Assembly (NCBI RefSeq): GCF_000421165.1
Contig: NZ_ATWI01000014.1
Coordinates: 57,663 to 121,662, forward strand
Length of the DNA: 64,000 bases
Reading direction: 5' to 3'
From: Marinobacter daepoensis DSM 16072
GTDB lineage: Bacteria; Pseudomonadota; Gammaproteobacteria; Pseudomonadales; Oleiphilaceae
Below, one piece after another: positions 37,268 through 47,552 of the stretch. Every line of letters starts with the position of its first letter. Positions within the stretch are counted from its first letter, which is position 1. The position numbers and the translations under genes are program-made. The notes under the pieces are model-generated. The model was not told the origin of the DNA. It did not search any database and was given only the letters and a program-made list of their open reading frames with translations.

Positions 37268-40200
37268 TTAATCATAGACCAGTTCCACCGACTGGTCGCC
37301 CACCAGATGCTTCAGCTCAAACAACAACGTATCGTCTGGCTGAACTCGCCAGGACTCGCCCAGCTCAATGCGGGTACTCGCATCCGCACTTTGATATTCA
37401 ATCCAGACCGGACTTCCCTCACTCCGAAAAGGCCGAAGCGTGTCATCCAGCCTGTCCAGAAGATCATTCTGCAACTGCTCCGAGCGCAACGCCAGCCTGA
37501 TACCACGACTGAACTGCTGCCGGGCCGTGGCCACATCCATTACACTGCTGACTCGCATTTTCATCTGGCCCGAGTAATCATCATGGCTGACCTGCCCCTC
37601 CACCACGATAACCTGATCGGACTGCAACAGTTCGCGGTTCTCAAAAAAGGCTTCAGAGAACAGTGTCGCTTCAATACGGGCGCTACGATCGTCCAGCGTA
37701 ATGAAACACATGGTAGAACCGGTTCGGGTCTTCATCGTGCGCTGCGCCACCACCAGCCCAGCCACCCGCTGAGGTGATTTGTTCGGTTTGAGATCTGCAA
37801 TCGAGCAGCGGACGAAGCGACGCACCTCCCGCTCATACTCATCAAAGGGGTGGCCCGTCAGGTAGAGGCCCAGAGTGTCCTTTTCACCTTTCAGGCGTTC
37901 TTTTTCGGGCCACTCCCGAACATTCGCCACGTCCGCATACGTATCGCCGTCGTCACCACCGCCCTCAAGCATCTCGCCGAACATGTCGACCATACCCGCG
38001 GCGTCATTACGAGACTGTTGATCCGCCTGCTGGATCGCTTTGTCGATACTGGCCATCAGTTTTGCCCGGTCTGCCCCAAGCTTGTCCAAAGCACCTGAGC
38101 GGATCAAGGCTTCCATCGCCCGCTTATTGACCTTTTTCAGGTCCACACGGCGACAGAAATCGAAAATATCCTGGAAGGGACCATCTTTCGCGGCCTCGAC
38201 AATACTCTCAATCGGCCCTTCCCCAAGGCCTTTGATCGCCCCAAGCCCATACACGATCTGCCCCTGATCGTTGACGGTGAAGGTATAGGCCGACCGGCTA
38301 ACGTCCGGGACAAGCAGATCCAGCTTCATATTCCGGCACTCTTCCACCAGCGTGACCACCTTATCGGTGTTCTGCATATCGGCAGTGAGTACCGCAGCCA
38401 TGAATTCAGCCGGGTAATGGGCTTTAAGCCACAGTGTCTGATATGAGACCAGTGCGTATGCAGCCGAATGGGACTTGTTAAAACCGTAGCCGGCGAACTT
38501 TTCTACCAGGTCGAAAATGTTCTCAGCCAGGGTTTTATCAATACCGTTATTTTCGCAACCTTCCAGGAAGAAGGCCTTCTGCTTTGCCATTTCCTCGGGC
38601 TTTTTCTTACCCATGGCCCGGCGTAGCATGTCCGCGCCCCCAAGAGTATAGCCCGCCATCACCTGGGCGATCTGCATGACCTGTTCCTGGTACAGGATGA
38701 CCCCGTAGGTAGGCTCCAGAACCGGCTTCAGCCCGGCATACTGATAATCCGGGTGCGGATAGGACAACGGCTGCCGGCCATGCTTCCGGTCGATAAAGTC
38801 ATCTACCATGCCGGATTGCAAGGGGCCCGGTCGAAACAGAGCCACCAAGGCGATCATATCTTCCAGAGAGTCTGGCTGCAGGCGCCGGATCAGATCCTTC
38901 ATACCACGGGATTCCAGCTGGAACACCGCGGTGGTCTCGGCCTTTTTGAGCATATCGAAAGAGGGCTTGTCATCCAGAGGAATGGCACTGATGTCCAACT
39001 CCCCTTCCCCACGCTGCTGCCTACGCGGGTTGATCATGCCCAGGGCCCACTTGATGATGGTGAGGGTCCGCAACCCCAGGAAGTCAAACTTCACCAGACC
39101 AGCGTCTTCGACATCGCCCTTGTCGAACTGGGTAACCAGGCTTCCGCCCTCATCGTCGCAGTACAGCGGCGAGAAGTCGGTAATCTTTGTGGGCGCAATC
39201 ACCACACCCCCGGCGTGCTTACCAGCGTTACGGCACACACCTTCCAGCTTGAGGGCCATCTCCCAGATTTCCTGGGCCTCTTCGTCCTGCTCCAGGAATT
39301 CCTTGAGCTGAGGCTCCTGCTCAATCGCTTTGTTAAGCGTCATCCCCACTTCAAACGGGATCAGCTTCGAGAGCTTATCGGCCAGCCCATAGGACTTACC
39401 CTGCACCCGAGCCACATCCCGCACCACCGCTTTGGCGGCCATGGTACCGAAGGTGATGATTTGGGAAACGGCTTCCCGCCCGTATTTTTGTGCGGTGTAG
39501 TCGATCACCCGATCCCGGCCTTCCATACAGAAGTCAACGTCGAAGTCGGGCATGGATACCCGTTCCGGGTTCAGGAACCGCTCGAACAGCAGGTCGTACT
39601 CCAGGGGGTCAAGATCGGTAATCAACTGGGCGTAGGCCACCAGCGAGCCAGCACCAGACCCCCGGCCAGGCCCTACCGGCACACCGTTGTTCTTGGCCCA
39701 CTTGATGAAGTCCATCACGATCAGGAAGTAGCCGGGGAACCCCATCTGGATGATGATATCCAGCTCGAAGTTCAGGCGCTTGTAGTAGGCCTCGCGTTTG
39801 GCATCGTATTCCGGATCGTCCTTGCTCAGGGTCTTGGCCAACCGCTCTTCCAGCCCCTCCTCGGAGACCTTCCGGAAATAGTCGTCCATGGTCATGCCAT
39901 CGGGAATCGGGTAATTGGGCAGGAAGTACTCGCCCATCCGGACCTTCACCGAGCAGCGCCGGGCAATCTCAACGGTATTCGTGACGGCCTCAGGAATGTC
40001 CGAAAACAGCTCAATCATTTCCTCGGCACTGCGGAGGTACTGCTGATCGCTGAATCGACGATCCCGCCTGGGATCATCCAGCGTTCGGCTTTCACCGATA
40101 CAGACTCGGGCCTCGTGGGCCTCGAAATCGTCCGCCGTCAGGAAGTGCACATCATTGGTGGCCACCACAGGCACGCTCAGTTCGGAGGCCAGCGCTACAC

Positions 40201-40756
40201 TCATGTGCAGACAATCTTCATCACCGGCTCGCCCCGTCCGTTGTAACTCCAGGTAATAGCTACCCGGATACAGATTCATCCAGTAACCGGCCCGCTCACG
40301 CGCCAGGTCAGGCTTACCGGCCAGCAACGCCTTGCCGACATCCCCCATTTTCGCGCCGGACAGAACAATCAGTCCGTTTGCTCGGGCTTCCAGCCAGGAC
40401 TTCTGAATGATCGGTTTACCGTAGCGCTGCCCTTCGGTATATCCCAACGAAATGATTTCCGTCAGGTTCAGATAACCACCGTTGTCCCGGGCCAGCAGGG
40501 TCAGACGGAACGGATTTTCAGGCTCATCCGGGTTTTCAAGCCAGATATCCGCACCGATGATGGGCTTTACCCCCGCCCCCAGCGCCGCTTTATAAAAACG
40601 CACCAGCGAGCACATGTTGGATTGCTCGGTCAGCCCAACGGCGGGCATTCCGAGTTCAGCAACGCGACCAATCAGGGGTTTGACCCGGACCAGACCATCC
40701 ACCATGGAATATTCGGAGTGAACTCTCAGATGTACAAAAGTGTTTGCCATGGTCAT
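37268..40756 (-). CDS. dnaE: DNA polymerase III subunit alpha
   Basis: A 1162-residue replicative polymerase. The N-terminal PHP domain ([15 protein letters not shown]) is followed by the catalytic core with the metal-binding [13 protein letters not shown] (two Asp) and [15 protein letters not shown]. HhH and OB-fold parts follow towards the C terminus. The length is typical of gammaproteobacterial DnaE. Its start overlaps the stop of the TlpA-like gene by four bases, so translation may be coupled. Confidence 0.98.
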   Translation of the reverse strand: MTMANTFVHLRVHSEYSMVDGLVRVKPLIGRVAELGMPAVGLTEQSNMCSLVRFYKAALGAGVKPIIGADIWLENPDEPENPFRLTLLARDNGGYLNLTEIISLGYTEGQRYGKPIIQKSWLEARANGLIVLSGAKMGDVGKALLAGKPDLARERAGYWMNLYPGSYYLELQRTGRAGDEDCLHMSVALASELSVPVVATNDVHFLTADDFEAHEARVCIGESRTLDDPRRDRRFSDQQYLRSAEEMIELFSDIPEAVTNTVEIARRCSVKVRMGEYFLPNYPIPDGMTMDDYFRKVSEEGLEERLAKTLSKDDPEYDAKREAYYKRLNFELDIIIQMGFPGYFLIVMDFIKWAKNNGVPVGPGRGSGAGSLVAYAQLITDLDPLEYDLLFERFLNPERVSMPDFDVDFCMEGRDRVIDYTAQKYGREAVSQIITFGTMAAKAVVRDVARVQGKSYGLADKLSKLIPFEVGMTLNKAIEQEPQLKEFLEQDEEAQEIWEMALKLEGVCRNAGKHAGGVVIAPTKITDFSPLYCDDEGGSLVTQFDKGDVEDAGLVKFDFLGLRTLTIIKWALGMINPRRQQRGEGELDISAIPLDDKPSFDMLKKAETTAVFQLESRGMKDLIRRLQPDSLEDMIALVALFRPGPLQSGMVDDFIDRKHGRQPLSYPHPDYQYAGLKPVLEPTYGVILYQEQVMQIAQVMAGYTLGGADMLRRAMGKKKPEEMAKQKAFFLEGCENNGIDKTLAENIFDLVEKFAGYGFNKSHSAAYALVSYQTLWLKAHYPAEFMAAVLTADMQNTDKVVTLVEECRNMKLDLLVPDVSRSAYTFTVNDQGQIVYGLGAIKGLGEGPIESIVEAAKDGPFQDIFDFCRRVDLKKVNKRAMEALIRSGALDKLGADRAKLMASIDKAIQQADQQSRNDAAGMVDMFGEMLEGGGDDGDTYADVANVREWPEKERLKGEKDTLGLYLTGHPFDEYEREVRRFVRCSIADLKPNKSPQRVAGLVVAQRTMKTRTGSTMCFITLDDRSARIEATLFSEAFFENRELLQSDQVIVVEGQVSHDDYSGQMKMRVSSVMDVATARQQFSRGIRLALRSEQLQNDLLDRLDDTLRPFRSEGSPVWIEYQSADASTRIELGESWRVQPDDTLLFELKHLVGDQSVELVYD

Positions 40757-41223
40757 TCGCCAATCATTGCCCGGATGTCTTCTTCAGTCTGCGGCCCGAA
40801 CCGCGCCTCGATCAGCGCCCCGTCAGGATCCACAACGAACGTAGCGGGCAGAGCCATAGGCACCTGCCAGCCCAGATCTGGCCCTGGGTCCGCTGCCAGC
40901 AGCGTAAACTCAATACCCATACGCTCACCCAGCTCAAGCAGTGGGGCACCGGAGACCCCATCAAAGTTCACTCCCAGCACCGCAATGTCCGGCGCTTTGT
41001 CGAGCTCATTCAATTCCGGAATTTCCTCCAGACAAGGCTTGCACCACTCTGCCCAGTAGTTAACGAGCACCCATTGGCCCCGGTACTTGTCCCAGTTTGA
41101 AGGGGTACCGTCGGCTCTCTCCAGCTCAACTTTCTCACAACCTGAAATAAACACGATCAGCAGTATGAGTAACAACAGCGATCGCTTACGACTGCAAAAG
41201 AGCCCGGCCTGAGGGTACTGCAA
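40753..41223 (-). CDS. TlpA-like thioredoxin-fold lipoprotein
   Basis: A 156-residue protein with a signal sequence ([15 protein letters not shown], lipobox cysteine near 29) and a thioredoxin-like domain carrying the redox motif WCKPC in [12 protein letters not shown]. The cis-proline loop is LPATFVVDP. It is expected to be anchored in the periplasm and to reduce or oxidise thiols. The partner is unknown. It is divergent from arsC and overlaps dnaE downstream. Confidence 0.9.
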   Translation of the reverse strand: MQYPQAGLFCSRKRSLLLLILLIVFISGCEKVELERADGTPSNWDKYRGQWVLVNYWAEWCKPCLEEIPELNELDKAPDIAVLGVNFDGVSGAPLLELGERMGIEFTLLAADPGPDLGWQVPMALPATFVVDPDGALIEARFGPQTEEDIRAMIGE

Positions 41224-41291
41224 GGGTTATCCTCCTGTTAGACTAACGTTTTCATTAAAGACGGCAAACACTACGTAAAACGGTCAGGACC

Positions 41292-42273
<982 letters not shown>

Positions 42274-42314
42274 GCCTCAACATCATCAACCTCACCAATT
42301 GCCCGGAATCTTCC

Positions 42315-42674
42315 ATGCTCCATAACGATAAAGCCAGACACACAGCCCGGCTGACCATCGCACTCTATGCTGCCGTGCTCCTAACCCTGCTGATCACAAC
42401 CTTCTGGCCGGCTCCGGTGGAGGGCGTTTCCATCCCACTGATGCTTTCCGTAAAGCTCCTGCCGCTGCTTGCTTTTGCGGTGCCCGTATTCCGCGGCCAC
42501 AACCGGGGTTATATCTGGATGGCATTTGTCGTGATCTTTTACTTTACCCAGGCAGTTGTTTCCGCCTGGCTGTCCGAAGGTGCCGCGGGCCCGGTTATTC
42601 TGACCATTCTGACCTTTCTGCTCTTCAGCGTTGCGATGGTCCACCTAAAGGTCAACCGGCCAATTGCAGGCTGA
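42315..42674 (+). CDS. DUF2069 family membrane protein
   Basis: A 119-residue protein with about four membrane helices (starting LTIALYAAVLLTLLITTFW) matching DUF2069. The function is unknown. It is the third gene of the arsC-wrbA-DUF2069 group, an association also seen in pseudomonads. Confidence 0.82.
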   Translation: MLHNDKARHTARLTIALYAAVLLTLLITTFWPAPVEGVSIPLMLSVKLLPLLAFAVPVFRGHNRGYIWMAFVVIFYFTQAVVSAWLSEGAAGPVILTILTFLLFSVAMVHLKVNRPIAG

Positions 42675-42698
42675 TTCACCGACCCGGAAGGCCCCCTG

Positions 42699-44504
42699 AT
42701 GACTGAAGACAGCGTTTCCATGCCAGCACCGCCAGCCCGCCAGACTCTGACGCTGAGGGATCTTTGTTCAGCCCTGGTGCAAAGCGGCGAGATTCTCCAG
42801 GAGGATGCAGAGAAAGTTCTGACAGCCAATCTGGGCGCAGCGTCCGGCATCGGCCAGACTCCCCAACGGCATCCGCTGGAACTCGTTGCCATCGCCGCCC
42901 TCACCAGCCAGCGTGACAGCAGGACACTGGATCTCGAACGCCTGACCCACTGGCTTGCCCGCTGGAGTGGTCAGGCGTATTACCATATCGATCCCCTGAA
43001 AATCGATACGCCGGCCATTGCCCGCGTTATGTCCTATGCCTTCGCTCAACGGCACGACATCCTTGCCGTTGAGATCAGCACCGATGAAGTGGTCATCGCC
43101 AGCTCGGAGCCCTTCAGGCGGGAATGGGAGAGCAACCTGCGACAAGCCGTCCGCAAAGACATCCGAAGGGTGGTGGCCAACCCGGAAGACATCCGCCGGT
43201 ACACTGTCGAGTTCTATCAACTCGCCAGTTCAGTCAGTAAAGCCGGTGGCGACCAGGCTCCCTCTGGTAAAGGAAACCACAACTTTGAACAACTGCTGGA
43301 CCTGGGGGCAAGCGACAACCCCGACGCCAACGACCAGCACGTTGTCAAAATCGTCGACTGGCTGCTGCAATACGCATTTGACCAGCGGGCCTCAGACATC
43401 CATATCGAACCCAGGCGCACGGTCACCCAGGTCCGGTTTCGAATCGACGGCGTGCTGCATAATGTCTATGAGTTCCCGGAACAGGTCGGCATGGCAGTCA
43501 CCAGCCGCCTGAAAATTCTCGGGCGCCTGAACGTGGCGGAAAAACGCCGGCCCCAGGATGGTCGTATCAAAACCCGCAAGCCGGATAACCGGGAAGTAGA
43601 GCTCCGCCTGGCCACCATGCCAACCGCCTTCGGCGAAAAAATGGTCATGCGGATTTTTGACCCGGAAGTGCTGCTCAAATCATTTGAGCAGCTGGGCTTC
43701 AGTAAGGAGGACCGGGAACGTTGGCAGACCATAACATCCCGCCCACACGGTATTGTTCTGGTTACCGGCCCCACCGGTTCCGGTAAAACCACCACACTAT
43801 ACTCCACCCTGAAACAGCTAGCCTCGCCGGAACTCAACATCTGCACGATCGAAGATCCGATTGAGATGGTGGAACCGGCGTTCAACCAGATGCAGGTACA
43901 GACCAACATTGATCTGACATTTGCCCATGGCGTCCGGGCACTGCTGCGACAAGACCCGGACACCATCATGATCGGTGAAATCCGGGACCTTGAAACCGCT
44001 GAAATGGCGGTACAGGCCGCCCTCACCGGGCACCTGGTGCTATCAACCCTGCACACTAACGACGCTCCAAGCGCAATCACGCGCCTGATGGAACTGGGCA
44101 TTCCGCCCTACCTGATCCGCGCTACCGTGCTCGGGGTAATGGCTCAGCGGCTGACCAGGACTCTTTGTCCCCACTGCAAGCAGGCCGGCGAACCTGATGC
44201 TCAGGCGTGGCAAACCCTGACCCGCCCCTGGAAGGCCCCGCTCCCTCGTCAGTTCTATCACCCTGCCGGCTGCCTGGAATGCCGGAACACCGGATACCAA
44301 GGCCGGGCCGGCGTCTACGAAATCATGACGTTGTCTGACAAACTCACCCGTCAGATCACGGACCGATGTGAGCTCGAATCACTCCGACTGGACGCGTACA
44401 AGGAAGGCATGAAATCGCTGAGACTCAGTGGCGCCCAGAAAGTAGCGGCCGGCCTCACAACCGTAGAGGAAATCCTGCGGGTGACGCCGGAGAGTCAGCG
44501 CTGA
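42699..44504 (+). CDS. GspE/PulE family secretion/pilus ATPase (orphan)
   Basis: A 601-residue hexameric ATPase of the type II secretion/type IV pilus group. It has an N-terminal MshEN-like region (about 20-180), Walker A GPTGSGKT at 357-364, an Asp box (IMIGEIRDLETAEMA), a His box (LVLSTLHTNDAPSAI) and a zinc tetracysteine (C490, C493, C525, C528). No other secretion or pilus gene lies nearby, so its partner machine is encoded elsewhere or it has another role. It converges with the DUF3080 gene. Confidence 0.9.
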   Translation: MTEDSVSMPAPPARQTLTLRDLCSALVQSGEILQEDAEKVLTANLGAASGIGQTPQRHPLELVAIAALTSQRDSRTLDLERLTHWLARWSGQAYYHIDPLKIDTPAIARVMSYAFAQRHDILAVEISTDEVVIASSEPFRREWESNLRQAVRKDIRRVVANPEDIRRYTVEFYQLASSVSKAGGDQAPSGKGNHNFEQLLDLGASDNPDANDQHVVKIVDWLLQYAFDQRASDIHIEPRRTVTQVRFRIDGVLHNVYEFPEQVGMAVTSRLKILGRLNVAEKRRPQDGRIKTRKPDNREVELRLATMPTAFGEKMVMRIFDPEVLLKSFEQLGFSKEDRERWQTITSRPHGIVLVTGPTGSGKTTTLYSTLKQLASPELNICTIEDPIEMVEPAFNQMQVQTNIDLTFAHGVRALLRQDPDTIMIGEIRDLETAEMAVQAALTGHLVLSTLHTNDAPSAITRLMELGIPPYLIRATVLGVMAQRLTRTLCPHCKQAGEPDAQAWQTLTRPWKAPLPRQFYHPAGCLECRNTGYQGRAGVYEIMTLSDKLTRQITDRCELESLRLDAYKEGMKSLRLSGAQKVAAGLTTVEEILRVTPESQR

Positions 44505-44515
44505 GAGCTGAGCCC

Positions 44516-45580
44516 TCAGGCCCCTGGTCGCAGCCCACACTGCTCGAGCAAATCCTGCCAATGGCGGGTATGCAGCATCATGGCCTGGTCGAGTTCATGC
44601 CAGAGGCTGCTGCTCTCAGCGCCATCCGACAAATGCCTCTGGTACCAGGAAGTGAACGATTCAGGCATCACCGCCTCTTGCTGCCGGGCCAACTCTGAGA
44701 ATCCGGAAATCAGGGAGTCCCGGGCACGGCTGACACTGCTCATGTATGGCTGAATTTTCCCGATATAAACGCTGAAAAAGAAACTCTGAACAATGTCGGA
44801 CTGATTGTTTGGCTTGCCATTCAGGCACAACGGGCGACCCTCTACCCGCCTGCGAAGCATCATCGAGCCTGCATTCAGCGTGCTGACCAGCAGACGGGCA
44901 CTATTGATGGTCTGTCCCGCCAGCACATCCGCCTGCCAACGCTGGTGCACTTCGCCAAGATCCTTCAGGGAAACCTCAAGATCCCCGGCACGCAGGGCTT
45001 CTACCTGTCGGTTTACGCGTTGCAGATCGCGCACCAGATCAGAAGCGGGGTTCCCCACTTCAGCCACCGGAAAATAGCCTTTCGACAGCGTAAACTGGCG
45101 TTCTATCTCCTCAGAACCCCAGGTCGCATTCCACACGGCCAGAGGCAGACTTTCCATTTTGCTGGCAATGGCCGCCTCCAGAACGCCGGTAAGATCCTCA
45201 TCACTGATCTCTGAAAGACAGCCCCGGGCAGCTCGAATGAACCGTATCTCATAACGCAGCTGATTGATCGGCTGCATCACCTTGCCCATCACGGAGTTAC
45301 GCTCGCCCACCACATACTGAAGCTCACAACCGTACAGGGACAGGAAGTCCAGCATTCCCAGATCCAGTTCCGGCAAGGGTAAAGTGCGCTCCCGGCGGCG
45401 AGGAGGAATAGCGGCTTCGGGCAAGTCCGGCAGGGAAACCAACTCGGTATCGAGTACCCGGGCCAATCTCACCAGGTACTCCTCCGCCATGGATTCTGCA
45501 TCGGAAAAAGGGTTGCACCCCCCTAAGGCCAGCGCACAAAGACCCGGTAATAGCCACGAAATCCAGCGATACCCGGGCAC
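44516..45580 (-). CDS. DUF3080 family lipoprotein
   Basis: A 354-residue lipoprotein with signal LLPGLCALALGGC (cysteine near 22) and a helical mature domain matching DUF3080, including FLSLYGCELQYVVGERNSVMGK. The function is unknown. It is downstream of mtnC on the same strand with a 10-base gap, but there is no functional reason to link it to methionine salvage. Confidence 0.82.
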   Translation of the reverse strand: MPGYRWISWLLPGLCALALGGCNPFSDAESMAEEYLVRLARVLDTELVSLPDLPEAAIPPRRRERTLPLPELDLGMLDFLSLYGCELQYVVGERNSVMGKVMQPINQLRYEIRFIRAARGCLSEISDEDLTGVLEAAIASKMESLPLAVWNATWGSEEIERQFTLSKGYFPVAEVGNPASDLVRDLQRVNRQVEALRAGDLEVSLKDLGEVHQRWQADVLAGQTINSARLLVSTLNAGSMMLRRRVEGRPLCLNGKPNNQSDIVQSFFFSVYIGKIQPYMSSVSRARDSLISGFSELARQQEAVMPESFTSWYQRHLSDGAESSSLWHELDQAMMLHTRHWQDLLEQCGLRPGA

Positions 45581-45590
45581 GCCTCACCCC

Positions 45591-46283
45591 CTACCGTTTC
45601 CGTAACAGAGCATCCACCTCCGCGAAATCCCTGGCAACGAAACGCCCGGTCTCCGGCAACTCGCCGTCACGCACCAACCAAGCCGTTTTAAGCCCGGCCG
45701 CCTCGGCCGCTTCCAGCTCAGCTTCAACGTCTGAAAGGAACAACACAGTACCAGCATCAACCCCAAGCTCCGCCAGTATATTGTGATAAGACTGAGCGTC
45801 TTTCTTGCCTCCAACCTCGGTATCAAAATAGCCGGAGAAAAAGCCAGTGAAGTCGCCTTCATTGCTGTGCCCAAAGATCAGTTTCTGCGCTTTGACGGAC
45901 CCGGAAGAATATACGAACAATCTCAGCCCCCGATCATGCCAGCGCTGCAGATAATCTGCTGCATCCCGGTAAAGGTGCCCTTTCAACTCTCCGGAGCGAT
46001 AACCCTGCTCCCACACCATACCCTGCAAGGCCTTGAGTGCACCGTCTTTCCGATCTTCGGACATCCACCCCTGCAACACCTCAATCAGCCCGTCAATGTC
46101 CTTTGGGTCGGTTCCACTTGCCTCCGCCACCCGGGCCAACTGTTCGGCAACGGCTGGCATGATCCGGTAGTTATCCCGGATATACATTGGCAAATGTTCA
46201 CTGGCGTAGGGAAAAAGAACATCATGCACAAAGGAGATCGAACTGGTCGTCCCTTCAATGTCCGTCAGAATTACCCGAATCAT
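45591..46283 (-). CDS. mtnC: Enolase-phosphatase (acireductone synthase)
   Basis: A 230-residue bifunctional HAD-family enzyme of methionine salvage. The nucleophile Asp is in LTDIEGTTSS at the N terminus, the conserved Ser/Thr is in VYSSGS, and FLSDVEAELEAA gives the third motif. It overlaps mtnD by one base (TGATG at 46283). Confidence 0.95.
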   Translation of the reverse strand: MIRVILTDIEGTTSSISFVHDVLFPYASEHLPMYIRDNYRIMPAVAEQLARVAEASGTDPKDIDGLIEVLQGWMSEDRKDGALKALQGMVWEQGYRSGELKGHLYRDAADYLQRWHDRGLRLFVYSSGSVKAQKLIFGHSNEGDFTGFFSGYFDTEVGGKKDAQSYHNILAELGVDAGTVLFLSDVEAELEAAEAAGLKTAWLVRDGELPETGRFVARDFAEVDALLRKR

Positions 46284-46840
46284 CAGACCTCTCCTGCCAG
46301 CGCTTCGTAACGCGGTAAACGGCTCGCAATATCTGCACCGGTAAAATCCGCCACCCAGCCTTCAGGGTTGGTAAACAGGCGAATGCAGGTAAACTCCGGC
46401 TCCGGCCCCATATCAAACCAGTGACGTGTGCCGTCAGGCACGCTGATCAGGTCATTCATCTTGCACAACAGGGCATAAACCTGATCGTCGAAGTGGAGGT
46501 AGAAAACCCCCTGACCACGAACAAAAAAGCGCACTTCGTCTTCACTGTGGGTATGCTCGTCCAGAAACTTCTGGCGAAACACCTCTTTCTGAGGATGGTC
46601 TGCCGTCAGGCTCACCACATCTGCCGCCTGAAATCCCCAGTCCTGCCTGAGCCGGGCCACTTCATCGGCATAGGCCTCCAGAATCTCATCCTGAGACGCT
46701 TCCACCGAAAGTTCCCGGGTTGCCCAACGATCGAAATGCACGCCGTGTTCAGCCAGTACGTTCTGAATGACCTCAGGATCAGTGACAACCGTGTGCGCTT
46801 GCTCAGGTTTGCTCTGATGAAAAATACTCAACGTGGTCAT
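46283..46840 (-). CDS. mtnD: Acireductone dioxygenase
   Basis: A 185-residue cupin metalloenzyme that oxidises acireductone to the keto-acid precursor of methionine. Metal ligands of the family are visible as H96, H98 and E102 (EHTHSEDE) and H140 (GTRHWF). The metal (Fe or Ni) decides the products and cannot be told from sequence. It overlaps both mtnB and mtnC. Confidence 0.96.
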   Translation of the reverse strand: MTTLSIFHQSKPEQAHTVVTDPEVIQNVLAEHGVHFDRWATRELSVEASQDEILEAYADEVARLRQDWGFQAADVVSLTADHPQKEVFRQKFLDEHTHSEDEVRFFVRGQGVFYLHFDDQVYALLCKMNDLISVPDGTRHWFDMGPEPEFTCIRLFTNPEGWVADFTGADIASRLPRYEALAGEV

Positions 46841-47469
46841 GGGCGGACCCTCATGGTTTCAAGTTCACATTCAAGAAGGAATTCAAAGGCTTCAATATGA
46901 CGCAGGCAATCATCCATGGTCTGGCCCCAGGTATACAAACCGTGACCCCGGATCAGGTAACCTGGCTGAGCCCGGTGCTCGTCAAACCAGAGACGGGTCT
47001 GCTCAGCCAGGGCAGGAATGTCCTGCGTGTTGTCGAACACGGGAATCGTAAGCCTGCCTTCATGGGTCTGAACCCCATTGAAGGCTTTCTGCAGCTCATA
47101 ACCCTCAAGCTCGAGCGCCTCGCCTGGCGGCACAAGGCGGCTGAGAACCGTGGCCTTTACAGAGTGTGTATGCAGAACCGCACCAACGTCGGGAAATAAC
47201 CGGTAAATCACGGTATGCAAAAGGGTTTCAGCCGAAGACTTGCACTGACTCTGAACCGCCCGCCCGTGCAAATCAACCACCATGACATCATCTGTGGCCA
47301 GTTTCCCTTTGTGACGGCCAGACACCGTGATTGCAACATGCTCCGCATCGATACGGGCGGAGTAGTTACTGCTGGTGGCCGGTGACCAGCCACGATCGTA
47401 AAGAAAGCGGCCAGCCTCAATGACAGACTGTGCCGCCGTGGCGTATCGGGTTACATCAAACACAGGCAT
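46837..47469 (-). CDS. mtnB: Methylthioribulose-1-phosphate dehydratase
   Basis: A 210-residue class II aldolase/adducin-fold zinc enzyme of methionine salvage. Zinc-site segments AVLHTHSVKATVLS and LIRGHGLYTWG are present. It heads the mtnB-mtnD-mtnC run with four-base and one-base overlaps. mtnA and the aminotransferase are not in the window. Confidence 0.95.
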   Translation of the reverse strand: MPVFDVTRYATAAQSVIEAGRFLYDRGWSPATSSNYSARIDAEHVAITVSGRHKGKLATDDVMVVDLHGRAVQSQCKSSAETLLHTVIYRLFPDVGAVLHTHSVKATVLSRLVPPGEALELEGYELQKAFNGVQTHEGRLTIPVFDNTQDIPALAEQTRLWFDEHRAQPGYLIRGHGLYTWGQTMDDCLRHIEAFEFLLECELETMRVRP

Positions 47470-47552
47470 CCTCCGGGTTGGTACGAGCCCTGCCCGGGCG
47501 CGAATCTGGCGCCATTATAGAACCACCTGTGTCCGGGTAAAACCGATTCCGG

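Noticed and set aside
38753..40246. 497-codon plus-strand frame opposite dnaE
   Set aside because: The residues mirror dnaE codons, with His/Gln/Val-rich composition and no domain. It is a shadow of dnaE.
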